A stretch of 33,864 nucleotides of DNA, from positions 1 to 33,864 of the forward strand of contig JAGFJG010000059.1 of the NCBI GenBank assembly GCA_024102915.1. Reading direction: 5' to 3'. A program made the translations under genes and the position numbers. Shown here piece by piece: positions 7,004 through 14,012 of the stretch (its first letter is position 1; each line of letters begins with the position of its first letter). The stretch is from Caldilineales bacterium (GTDB lineage: Bacteria > Chloroflexota > Anaerolineae > J102). The notes beneath the pieces are model-generated. The model saw only the letters and a program-made list of their open reading frames with translations. It was not told the DNA's origin and made no database searches.

Positions 7004-8242
7004 TTATCGCAGTTGTAACGGGAAATACATTGGATGATTGCGCACACGAAAACGTATGGCATCTACGCCTAATTCGTTGCGTCCTGCTTCACTATACTCT
7101 TCCCCCGTTTCGTCGTCGATCCAGATGCCGGCATGATTTGCAGCCGATACGGAACCCAACCAATGCGTCCCAAGATCAATCCATCTATTGCCGATCCCGT
7201 TCTGATCGACAATCATGCACTGTGTTGTGGGTCGGTAGGTATATGAATCGAAAGGACAGTATTCTGCTTTCCAGGTTAAGGTATGGCTGCTGGGAATGTA
7301 GACTTGCACATCATATTCTCTTGTCTCCAGCCCGGCGGTAACAGTCTGCCACCTTGCCCAGTAGTCAGCGCTATTCTTTGCAGTGAAGGTCCATAGCATA
7401 TCTCCATTCGTCCCTACGCCGCTGACCGGATACCAATACGGGCAAGATTGGGGAGGGCATGTTTTATAACTGCCATTGATAGTTCTCCCCTTGACAAATG
7501 CGGTATCTCCGTCATCAATGAGATGGCTGGCGAGATAGGTGCGTTCGGAGCGTCCTACCCACTGCCCCGTTTGCCATCTTCCCTCACGCCAAAGATAGGA
7601 TGAACCGCTGCCGCCAAATGGATCAGTTCGATTGCCGTTGTGGCGCACCTCGAAATGTAAATGCGGCCCCGAAGAGTTGCCAGTATTGCCGCTGGTGCCA
7701 ATAACTTGACCGGCAGAGACTATTTGGCCGATGTAGACTGCAGCAGCACTGAGATGAGCGTAATATGTCTCGTAACCTTCACTATGTTCGATTTTGATAA
7801 ACATCCCCAATTCATCTGAGCGGTCAGCAAAATTCCACCAACGCCTCTCTACAACTACACCATCCGCAGCAGCCAGCACCGGTTCATAACTGAGGGCGAA
7901 GTCAATGGCCGGATGCCCTTCATACCAGATACAATCGCCTTGGCTGTTGGGTTGGGCATAGTAAGCCACAGCGTTGTTGCCGAAATAACCACAAATCCCG
8001 TGCCAATTGTATGCGATCGTTCCATCATAGATTTCGATTCTATCGTTATTCCCGTAATTCGGGTATTGATGATCAAACCAGGATGTGACATCGTGACCGC
8101 CATAGTAAGGCACAACAAGAAAGGATTGCGTTTGCGCCTCCACTGGGAACGAACCAGAGGTAGCAATAAATGTGATGCCGAAACAAAAAATCAATTTGAA
8201 AAGAATTCTGACAAATGTCAACCTACTCGCATGTTCTATCAC
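7004..8242 (-). CDS. Secreted M23-family metallopeptidase
   Basis: Predicted exported zinc peptidase that would cut peptide cross-links in cell-wall-like material. Numbered from the GTG at 8242, there is a short basic start, a hydrophobic signal or anchor (VRILFKLIFCFGITFIATSG), then the LytM/M23 core with all metal and catalytic residues: His110-x3-Asp114 (GHPAID), His163 (YYAHL) and His194-x-His196 (GPHLHFEV). The C-terminal 150 residues (DTAFVKGRTINGSYKT... to the end) look like a beta-sandwich of golvesin/carbohydrate-binding type; that part is inference. I chose the GTG at 8242 because GGAGG lies six bases ahead of it; the frame also runs to a TTG at 8260. One base separates it from the upstream propeller gene, so the two form an operon. 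Confidence 0.85.
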   Translation of the reverse strand: MIEHASRLTFVRILFKLIFCFGITFIATSGSFPVEAQTQSFLVVPYYGGHDVTSWFDHQYPNYGNNDRIEIYDGTIAYNWHGICGYFGNNAVAYYAQPNSQGDCIWYEGHPAIDFALSYEPVLAAADGVVVERRWWNFADRSDELGMFIKIEHSEGYETYYAHLSAAAVYIGQIVSAGQVIGTSGNTGNSSGPHLHFEVRHNGNRTDPFGGSGSSYLWREGRWQTGQWVGRSERTYLASHLIDDGDTAFVKGRTINGSYKTCPPQSCPYWYPVSGVGTNGDMLWTFTAKNSADYWARWQTVTAGLETREYDVQVYIPSSHTLTWKAEYCPFDSYTYRPTTQCMIVDQNGIGNRWIDLGTHWLGSVSAANHAGIWIDDETGEEYSEAGRNELGVDAIRFRVRNHPMYFPLQLR

Positions 8243-8243
8243 A

Positions 8244-9692
8244 TTATTCCTCCACACCAAGTTGCGGCAGCCAGATCGGATGGCGTTTGTGGTCGCTGGA
8301 ACCCGTCAATCTGCGTTTCTTCTGGCCGTCAACATCGCTGATCCACACATCCACCTGCCCTGTAGCGTCCATCGCCACATAAGCCAGATAAGCGCCATCA
8401 GGCGACCAGGCCGGGTCCAAGGCATTGTCAGATACTTTCCACAATTCGCCGCTATCGATGTCTTCCACATAAATGGACACGCCCTTGAAACGGCACAATG
8501 GATCAGCACGCCGCTCCTCGTCGCTCATCCAGCATTCGTCAAGTTTTTCAGAGCCGACATAGGCTACCTTGTGTTCTCGCGGCGACCACATGGGCCGAAA
8601 TCCAAAGCCGGAGAAAAAAGGGCCTTTAAGCTGCTGGCGATTGCTCGCATTGCGATCCATGACCCAGATTAGACTGCCCTGGCTTTCAGGCGGCGGAGGT
8701 CCTGTATCCTTCTTAAAACTTCCTGTTCCAGGCTCTCCCATATAAGCCAGGTATTCGCCGTCATACGACCACCCCCAAACCGCCACGATCCCGCCGCCTT
8801 CGACCACCGCCCGCGGCTCGCTGCCATCGGCGTTGGCGAAATAGATTTGACTTGGAAACGGCGGATTGTTTGTACCGTAGGCCAATCGCTGCCCATTCGG
8901 AGAGATGGCAGCGCCGGTAATGTCAAGCGGTTTCGGTTGGGCGATCAGGCGATAGCGGTCATTTTCTATGTTGAACAATGTCAAGCCAGGCTCTAAGGTC
9001 AAATCTTGATAGAAAAGTATCTCCCTGCTATTGGGATGCCAATTGAAATATTTCCCGTAAGACATGAACGCCCTCAAAGCACCGTCTCTGGTGTCGATCA
9101 CATAGACGACACCACCATCAATACTTGCCAGTAAGCTGCGATCAGGCGAAACCCATTGGTCGCCCGTGCCAAAATTCGTATCCGGAGGTAACTCCCATGT
9201 CCGTGCAGCACCGACCATCTTTCCTTCAGCGTCGATGGGAATACGCTGGTATCTAGGTCGAGTGGCCTCAGAAGGAGCACCATCACCCATGTCGGGGAAC
9301 AAGACGAAGGTCAAATCCGAATCAACGGGCTTCGCTTCAAGTATTGGTAAAGGCGTAACTGTCTGTTTGGGCGGTGGAGGCGGTACCCAAGGCGTGGCCG
9401 TGGGAAACATGGATGTGGGCGAGGGCGTAAGCGTCGGTACCCAGGGACAGGCGACCTCAATCGGCACATCCGGCGTGCCTATACACGGACGCAAAGTAGG
9501 GGTCGTCGTGGGCTCAGGTGTCGGTGCTTCGGGGATAGGCGTAGGCCAAGGTCGGAAGGGCGAATCGAACACGCTTGTAACGGATTTGTCCCCCGATTCA
9601 CCGTTATTTAGGCTATGTATGATGAATACTGTTAGCATTATCACTGCCAACAACCCAACCAGGCTTCCAGCATAATTTATCAATTTTTTCAT
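8244..9692 (-). CDS. Membrane-anchored extracellular TolB-like beta-propeller protein
   Basis: From the ATG at 9692 (MKKLINYAG) the protein has an N-terminal membrane segment (GSLVGLLAVIMLTVFII, about residues 9-25), then a Thr/Pro-rich spacer of about 80 residues (PTPIPEAPTPEPTTTPT, PTLTPSPTS, WVPPPPPK). After that come PD40/WD40-like blades marked by SPDRSLLASID, SPNGQRLAYG, WSYDGEYLAYMG, WSPREHKVAYVG and WSPDGAYLAYVA. Such propellers bind proteins or glycans outside the cell; no enzyme motif is visible. The frame extends to a GTG at 9764, but ATG 9692 gives a clean membrane anchor. It is followed after one base by the M23 peptidase gene, suggesting a joint cell-surface role. Function is not known. 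Confidence 0.8.
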   Translation of the reverse strand: MKKLINYAGSLVGLLAVIMLTVFIIHSLNNGESGDKSVTSVFDSPFRPWPTPIPEAPTPEPTTTPTLRPCIGTPDVPIEVACPWVPTLTPSPTSMFPTATPWVPPPPPKQTVTPLPILEAKPVDSDLTFVLFPDMGDGAPSEATRPRYQRIPIDAEGKMVGAARTWELPPDTNFGTGDQWVSPDRSLLASIDGGVVYVIDTRDGALRAFMSYGKYFNWHPNSREILFYQDLTLEPGLTLFNIENDRYRLIAQPKPLDITGAAISPNGQRLAYGTNNPPFPSQIYFANADGSEPRAVVEGGGIVAVWGWSYDGEYLAYMGEPGTGSFKKDTGPPPPESQGSLIWVMDRNASNRQQLKGPFFSGFGFRPMWSPREHKVAYVGSEKLDECWMSDEERRADPLCRFKGVSIYVEDIDSGELWKVSDNALDPAWSPDGAYLAYVAMDATGQVDVWISDVDGQKKRRLTGSSDHKRHPIWLPQLGVEE

Positions 9693-9764
9693 GTGTCTAC
9701 CGCTTGACGAACAAATGGAAGGGCGAAGATATTGAAAGTAGGATAACATATTTTTTTTTGGCAC

Positions 9765-9786
9765 GATTATGATCTAGATCATAATC
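9765..9786. promoter_or_regulatory. 22-bp perfect palindrome, possible CRP/FNR-type operator
   Basis: Each half reads GATTATGATCT, and the full site is its own reverse complement. The centre, TGAT-CTAG-ATCA, resembles the TTGAT-N4-ATCAA sites of CRP/FNR-family regulators. It lies about 75 bases upstream of the propeller gene start, next to an A9/T9 tract, and between divergent genes. The regulator is unknown; binding is inferred from symmetry and position. Confidence 0.5.
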
Positions 9787-9809
9787 ACTCGAGGGCAGCT
9801 ACAGTACAA

Positions 9810-9983
9810 CAGGGCTTTCCGGTTCTCAAGCTGATGGTCGAGTTTCTGCGATTCGACTGCAAGAAATCGGCTCTCAAAAATCGAATCAGATGTGTTATGT
9901 TGAGCAAAATTTCGTATAGCTTATGAATTATGGTAACCACTTTACAGTGAAGTCGGTAGCCAACTTAGAACCGGAAAGCCCTG
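9810..9983. mobile_element. MITE-like element: 174 bp, 17-bp perfect terminal inverted repeats, 9-bp target duplication
   Basis: CAGGGCTTTCCGGTTCT (9810-9826) is exactly inverted at 9967-9983. The element is flanked on both sides by the same nine bases, ACAGTACAA (9801-9809 and 9984-9992), touching the repeat ends. It encodes no protein. This is the structure of a non-autonomous miniature transposable element moved by a transposase that makes 9-bp duplications. The IS in this window has different ends and a 3-bp duplication, so the mobilising enzyme is elsewhere. Confidence 0.85.
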
Positions 9984-10007
9984 ACAGTACAATCAATATG
10001 ATATAGT
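9981..10007 (+). promoter_or_regulatory. Possible promoter of metVF at the right end of the MITE
   Basis: CTGACA (9981-9986) could serve as a -35 box and TATAGT (10002-10007) as a -10 box. The spacer of 15 bases is shorter than ideal. The -35 box would straddle the MITE end and the target duplication. This is weak sequence evidence only. Confidence 0.25.
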
Positions 10008-10140
10008 TCATATACAGAGGGGGGAATAATGGCTAGAATAGGGGTGGTTGACTGTTCGATTCCACTGATGATAGCGCCCTCGGTTTGTTATCATTGCCAA
10101 CACATCCAACTGACCTGTTCACCATTGTGGGAGGTTCACC

Positions 10141-11622
10141 ATGCCGATTTTCACCCCGGGACGCCGCTGGCAGCCCGCCTATGCACCTTTCAAAAAGGAG
10201 CCGTTTGGCACACGTGTTTTGATCAGCATCGAGAAGCTGACGAAAGGCCCGGCGTTTGGTTGCCGCATGTGCGGCAATTGCCTGTTGCAAGAGACGGCCT
10301 TCATCTGCCCGATGGAATGCCCTAAAGGCCTGCGCAATGGCCCGTGCGGCGGTTCCACCGAAGAAGCCTGCTACGTCGACACGACCCGGCCCTGCATCTG
10401 GTTTGAGATTTTCGAGCGCTCGTTTAAGATGGGCCGGGAGGAGATGTTGCTTGAGGTATTGCCGCCGCTGGACTGGGACAAAGTCGGCGGCGAAACCTGG
10501 GGTGATGTTTACCATCAGGCCAAAGAAGTCGGCCTGGGCAAGGTGGCGAGCGGCGTCATCTCGCGTGACAAGGAGAAACGCGCCGAAGTCTGGGAGGTTG
10601 TATTCAAACCGGTGCGCCAACCCGACTGGTGGGAAGGCGATTCCAAATACCATGCCCCGGCTTATGATGAGCCAGCCTCCGAATTGGAACGCAGGCTCAA
10701 GGCGGGGGAATTTGTCGTCACCTCGGAAGTCGCCCCGCCTATGAGCACGGCCACCGGCGGTCTGAAGCGCAACATCGACCATATCAAGCCCTATGTCGCC
10801 GCCGTGAATTTCACCGACAACCCCTCGGCCACGCCGCGCATGTCCAGCCTGGCGTGCAGCGCCATTTGCATTCAGCAAGGCGCAGAGCCGGTTATGCAGA
10901 TCGCTGCTCGCGAGGTGACCCGTACCGGCCTGCAAGCGCATGTGCTGGGGGCCAGCGCCCTGGGCGTGCGCAATATCCTCTGTCTCTCTGGCGACAGCGC
11001 CCGCATGGGTCCCTCGCCGCTCGGTCGCTCCGACATTATCGATATCGATGCCGTGCAAATGCTATGGATTCTGCGGCGCATGCGCGATGAAGGCAAATAT
11101 CTCGATGGTCGCAATATCAAGTTCGCCCCCCAATACTTCCTGGGCGCGGCGGCCTCCCCCTTCGCCTCGCGACCCGAATACCAGGCGCTGCGCGAAGAGA
11201 AAAAGATCAACGCGGGCGCTCAGTTCTTTCAGACCAATCTGGTCTACGATGCCGAGGGGCTGGAGAAATGGCTGAACGCCCTGGCCAAACGCAACGTCCT
11301 CGACAAAGTCTACATCCTGGTTGGGATCACGCCTTTAAAGAACTTGCGCATGGCCAAATACATGCACGAGCAGGTACCGGGCGTCACGATCCCCGAAAAG
11401 CTGATGAAGCGCATGGAAGCGGCCGGTGACGGCGCCGAGGAAGAGGGCGTCGCCATCGCCCTGGAATTGATGGAAGCGATCAAGCCGCTGCAGGGCGTGA
11501 ATGGCTTCCACCTCATGGCCGTAGGCTGGGAAGAGATCGTGCCCCGCATCGTTACCGAGGCCGGTTTAGCCCCCAATCTGGCGGCCGAGACCAGCGCTGA
11601 ACCGGTGGCCGTGCCCGCCTGA
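10141..11622 (+). CDS. metF: Fused MetV-MetF methylenetetrahydrofolate reductase
   Basis: Reduces 5,10-methylene-THF to 5-methyl-THF, the last step of the methyl branch that feeds AcsE. Residues 1 to about 175 are a MetV-like zinc/Fe-S domain (MTHFR C-terminal family) with a Cys-rich block: Cys41, 44, 47 (CRMCGNC), Cys56, Cys60, Cys69, Cys77 and Cys85. Residues about 180-480 form the MetF flavoprotein barrel: VVTSEVAPP with Glu196 at the position of the catalytic Glu of MetF, VNFTDNPSATPRMS, VMQIAAREVTR, NILCLSGDS, and QFFQTNLVYD. In several acetogens MetV and MetF are separate proteins; here they are one chain of 493 residues. A GGGAGG site precedes the ATG by seven bases. The electron donor is not evident. 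The gene begins a + strand run with the DUF3786 and CooC genes. Confidence 0.9.
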   Translation: MPIFTPGRRWQPAYAPFKKEPFGTRVLISIEKLTKGPAFGCRMCGNCLLQETAFICPMECPKGLRNGPCGGSTEEACYVDTTRPCIWFEIFERSFKMGREEMLLEVLPPLDWDKVGGETWGDVYHQAKEVGLGKVASGVISRDKEKRAEVWEVVFKPVRQPDWWEGDSKYHAPAYDEPASELERRLKAGEFVVTSEVAPPMSTATGGLKRNIDHIKPYVAAVNFTDNPSATPRMSSLACSAICIQQGAEPVMQIAAREVTRTGLQAHVLGASALGVRNILCLSGDSARMGPSPLGRSDIIDIDAVQMLWILRRMRDEGKYLDGRNIKFAPQYFLGAAASPFASRPEYQALREEKKINAGAQFFQTNLVYDAEGLEKWLNALAKRNVLDKVYILVGITPLKNLRMAKYMHEQVPGVTIPEKLMKRMEAAGDGAEEEGVAIALELMEAIKPLQGVNGFHLMAVGWEEIVPRIVTEAGLAPNLAAETSAEPVAVPA

Positions 11623-11641
11623 GTTCACGCGGATTCCCGGA

Positions 11642-12280
11642 ATGACCCAAATCCGATTGATCGATAGGAACGCGCCCAAGCCGTTGGAAGTGCGTGCGGA
11701 AGAGTTGCGGGCGGCGCTGCGTCTAAAGCCGCCCGCTCGATTGGCGCGACGCACCGGCAGCCAATTTCGTCCTGATGGCGCGGGCGGAGAATTCGAGCTC
11801 GAATACTGGGGTCAACCCGTCCTCCTCTCATTCCCCGACCTGATCGCATGCGACCAATATACGGGCAGGCCGCTCGATCCGCTGGCGCAAGCGTTGTTGC
11901 TCTACTATTTCCATGACGCCGATGGAACGCCGCCGGCCGGGCAATGGATTTCTTTTTCGGAACTGCCTGATGGCACGTTTTACGCCCAGGCGTTTCAAGG
12001 GTACACTGGTCAGGAATTGCTGGCTGTCTTCGATGACGACATCGACGCGTTCCGGCGGGCGGCGATGGGGTGTAACGGACAGGCGGTGGGCTTTGCCGAT
12101 GCCGCCTTCGCCTTTGCCGCCCTGCCCCTCGTGCCCGTGCTCGCAGCCTGCTGGCAGGGCGATGAGGACTTCCCCTCCTCGTACCGCATTCTCTTCGACG
12201 CCTCGGCCAGCTATCACCTCAGCACTGAGGGCTGCGCCATCCTCGGCAGCGTCCTCACCCGACGATTGGCGCATTGGTAG
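11642..12280 (+). CDS. DUF3786 domain protein
   Basis: A soluble 212-residue protein that I recognise as DUF3786 from the block LLYYFHDADGTPPAGQWISFSELPDGTFYAQAFQGYTGQEL and the C-terminal PSSYRILFDASASYHLSTEGCAILGSVLTRRL. No catalytic motif is evident and the family has no established function. It starts 19 bases after metVF and is followed, across a 69-bp repeat spacer, by two CooC-like ATPases, so it is probably expressed with the C1 genes. A role in C1 or corrinoid metabolism is plausible from position only. The ribosome site is weak. Confidence 0.8.
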   Translation: MTQIRLIDRNAPKPLEVRAEELRAALRLKPPARLARRTGSQFRPDGAGGEFELEYWGQPVLLSFPDLIACDQYTGRPLDPLAQALLLYYFHDADGTPPAGQWISFSELPDGTFYAQAFQGYTGQELLAVFDDDIDAFRRAAMGCNGQAVGFADAAFAFAALPLVPVLAACWQGDEDFPSSYRILFDASASYHLSTEGCAILGSVLTRRLAHW

Positions 12281-12286
12281 CATTAG

Positions 12287-12349
12287 CCACCCAACAATCC
12301 ACCCAACTAACCGCCCAACTAACAAACTAACAAACCAACCATCCAACCC
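12287..12349. repeat. Low-complexity CCAACTAACC-type repeat spacer
   Basis: The spacer ahead of the first CooC gene consists of variants of ccaac / ctaac / ccacc (acccaacaatccacccaact, aaccgcccaactaacaaact, aacaaaccaaccatccaacc). It has almost no G and ends at the ATG, leaving no Shine-Dalgarno site. It has no spacer/repeat periodicity like a CRISPR. Confidence 0.75.
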
Positions 12350-13153
12350 ATGAAACTCGCAATCAGCGGAAAAGGCGGCGTCGGCAAGACCACCCTGAGC
12401 GCATTGCTCGCTCAGTCGATGGCCGATGCCGGGCGTGACGTACTGGCGGTGGACGCCGATCCATCACCCTGTCTGGCTGGCGCATTGGGCTTCCCGCCCG
12501 AATTGCGGGCGAAGCTGCGACCGATCTCAGAGATGGATGCGCTGATCGAAGAGCGCACCGGGGCAAAGCCGGGTACGGTGGGCGGATTCTTTACTCTGAA
12601 CCCGCGCGTGGATGACATCCCCGAACGCTTTGCCGTCAAGCATCGCGGCGTGCGGCTGTTGGAAATGGGCGCTGTCGATATCGGCGGCTCCGGCTGCATC
12701 TGTCCCGAAAGCGCCATGCTCAAAACCCTGTTCACACATCTGCTGTTTCGCAAGGATGATGTGCTGCTGCTGGACATGTACGCCGGGGTCGAGCACCTGG
12801 GCCGAGCTACAGTCGATTTCGTCGATGCCATGATCGTGGTCGTGGAACCGACACGGCGTAGCCTGGGCACTGCCGCCCAAATCAAGCAACTGGCGAATGA
12901 CATCGGCCTGACCCGGCTCTTCCTGGTGGGCAACAAGGTCAGGGACGGCGAAGAGGCGGCTTTTCTCGAAGCCGAAACGCCCGGCATCCCGGTGTTGGGT
13001 TTCTTGCCCGCCGATCTGCGCGTACAGGAAGCCGACCGGCTTGGGATTCCCGTTTACGATCATGTGCCTGCGCTGCGTGAAGCCGTCGGGATGATCACGA
13101 ACAAACTAACTGGCGAGATCATCGCCGGATTGCCCGAGACGAAAGTTACATAA
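12350..13153 (+). CDS. cooC: CooC-type nickel-insertion ATPase (first copy)
   Basis: MinD/CooC-family P-loop ATPase that helps load nickel into CODH or acetyl-CoA synthase. It has the deviant Walker A GKGGVGKTT (residues 7-15), the AVDADPSPCLAGALG switch-I region, and the CooC-specific metal-binding Cys116-Ile-Cys118 (SGCICPE), then LLDMYAGVEHLGRATVDFVD, the EPTRRSLGTAAQI helix and the VGNKV nucleotide motif. Its 267 residues are normal for CooC. The start is fixed by the P-loop at the N-terminus; there is no ribosome site because the upstream spacer is a CCAAC repeat. It is followed 44 bases later by a second homologue, as in acetogens, which use CooC and AcsF for the two nickel enzymes; which copy serves which enzyme cannot be told here. 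Confidence 0.9.
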   Translation: MKLAISGKGGVGKTTLSALLAQSMADAGRDVLAVDADPSPCLAGALGFPPELRAKLRPISEMDALIEERTGAKPGTVGGFFTLNPRVDDIPERFAVKHRGVRLLEMGAVDIGGSGCICPESAMLKTLFTHLLFRKDDVLLLDMYAGVEHLGRATVDFVDAMIVVVEPTRRSLGTAAQIKQLANDIGLTRLFLVGNKVRDGEEAAFLEAETPGIPVLGFLPADLRVQEADRLGIPVYDHVPALREAVGMITNKLTGEIIAGLPETKVT

Positions 13154-13164
13154 CGGCGTATTTG

Positions 13165-13197
13165 ACCAATACTCAATATCGATTACCTAATCTCATC
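13165..13197. repeat. Short ACCAATACTCAATATC-type spacer repeat
   Basis: The spacer between the two CooC genes (gaccaatactcaatatcgat, tacctaatctcatc) is built from ccaata / caatat / cctaat words, ends at the ATG, and again contains no ribosome site. It is similar in style, but not in sequence, to the CCAAC spacer. Confidence 0.4.
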
Positions 13198-13989
13198 ATG
13201 ACGACTACAATCGCATTGGCCGGAAAAGGCGGCGTGGGCAAAACCACCGTCTCTGGCCTGATCACCCGCTATCTTATCGAAACGCAACCCGGCGCTGTAC
13301 TCGCCATTGACGCTGACCCCAGCAGCAATCTCAACATGGTCTTGGGGCTGGATCTGGACTGGACGGTTGGCGACATCCGCGAGAATATCCTGGTTGAGGT
13401 GCAGAAATCACTGACGGCCAGCGGCGCGGCCATGGGCGCTATGCCGGGCGGCGTGACCAAGCGCGAATACCTCGATTACGAAATCCGGTCAGCCTTGTCT
13501 GAGGGAGACCGCTTCGATCTGATTGCGATGGGTCGTTCAGAAGGGCCGGGCTGCTACTGCGCTGTGAACCACAACCTGCGCGATGTGGTCGATTCGATCA
13601 GCCAGAATTACGACTATGTGGTGATCGACAATGAGGCCGGGTTGGAGCACCTCAGCCGTCGTACCACGCGAGATGTGGACTACTTGCTGGTGGTGAGCGA
13701 TCCCAGCCAGCGAGGACTGGTGGCGGCGCAGCGTATCGGCTCTTTTCGACACGAACTGAATATCAATATCACCAACACTTTTCTCATCGTCAACCGGGCG
13801 CCTTCGATTGATCTGCCGCCAGCGCTGCAAGCGTTCATCGACGAGCAAATCGATTTTCCGCTTTTGGGCGTGATCCCCCAGGACGAGACTGTGACGGAAT
13901 TCGAGTTCGGGGGCCGACCCTTGGTCGAGTTGCCGACGGATTCGGCGGTGTACAAGGCTGTGGCGGCCATGATGGCGACCATCCGCTGA
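13198..13989 (+). CDS. CooC/AcsF-type nickel-insertion ATPase (second copy)
   Basis: A second CooC-family ATPase of 263 residues. Visible motifs from the ATG at 13198: GKGGVGKTT (residues 9-17), LAIDADPSSNLNMVLG, the metal-binding Cys119-Tyr-Cys121 (GPGCYCAVN), VVIDNEAGLEHLSRRTTRDVD, VVSDPSQRGLVAAQRI and IVNRAP. The frame also extends to a TTG at 13162, but the ATG puts the P-loop at the normal N-terminal position. It is clearly different in sequence from the first copy, and both keep Walker and CxC residues, so both should be active; one probably serves CODH and the other ACS. The diheme cytochrome gene follows 23 bases later. Confidence 0.9.
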   Translation: MTTTIALAGKGGVGKTTVSGLITRYLIETQPGAVLAIDADPSSNLNMVLGLDLDWTVGDIRENILVEVQKSLTASGAAMGAMPGGVTKREYLDYEIRSALSEGDRFDLIAMGRSEGPGCYCAVNHNLRDVVDSISQNYDYVVIDNEAGLEHLSRRTTRDVDYLLVVSDPSQRGLVAAQRIGSFRHELNINITNTFLIVNRAPSIDLPPALQAFIDEQIDFPLLGVIPQDETVTEFEFGGRPLVELPTDSAVYKAVAAMMATIR

Positions 13990-14012
13990 GAAGCGCGAAG
14001 GTGATCTCGACG

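Larger units (their letters stand above)
9693..10140. other. 450-bp interval between divergent genes, with palindrome, miniature element and promoter-like signals
   Basis: This gap lies between the propeller gene (-) and metVF (+). It holds a T9 tract (9751-9759), a 22-bp perfect palindrome (9765-9786), a 174-bp inverted-repeat element with target duplications (9801-9992), a promoter-like AT-rich stretch (9981-10020) and the metVF ribosome site. A short frame beginning at 10029 only overlaps metVF out of frame and was not accepted. Confidence 0.6.

Noticed and set aside
9166..9675. Gly/Val/Ser-rich frame opposite the propeller gene
   Set aside because: It is the reverse reading of the Thr/Pro-rich linker, so low complexity is expected.
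10029..10325. 98-codon + strand frame overlapping the start of metVF
   Set aside because: It has a G-rich stretch before its ATG, but two thirds of it is an out-of-frame reading of metVF, and it lacks any family pattern.
10033..11058. Open frame of 341 codons opposite metVF
   Set aside because: Antisense shadow of a clear MetV-MetF gene.
12287..12349. Short repeats that could suggest a CRISPR
   Set aside because: Repeats are degenerate 5-10-mers without constant length or unique spacers, and no cas gene is present.
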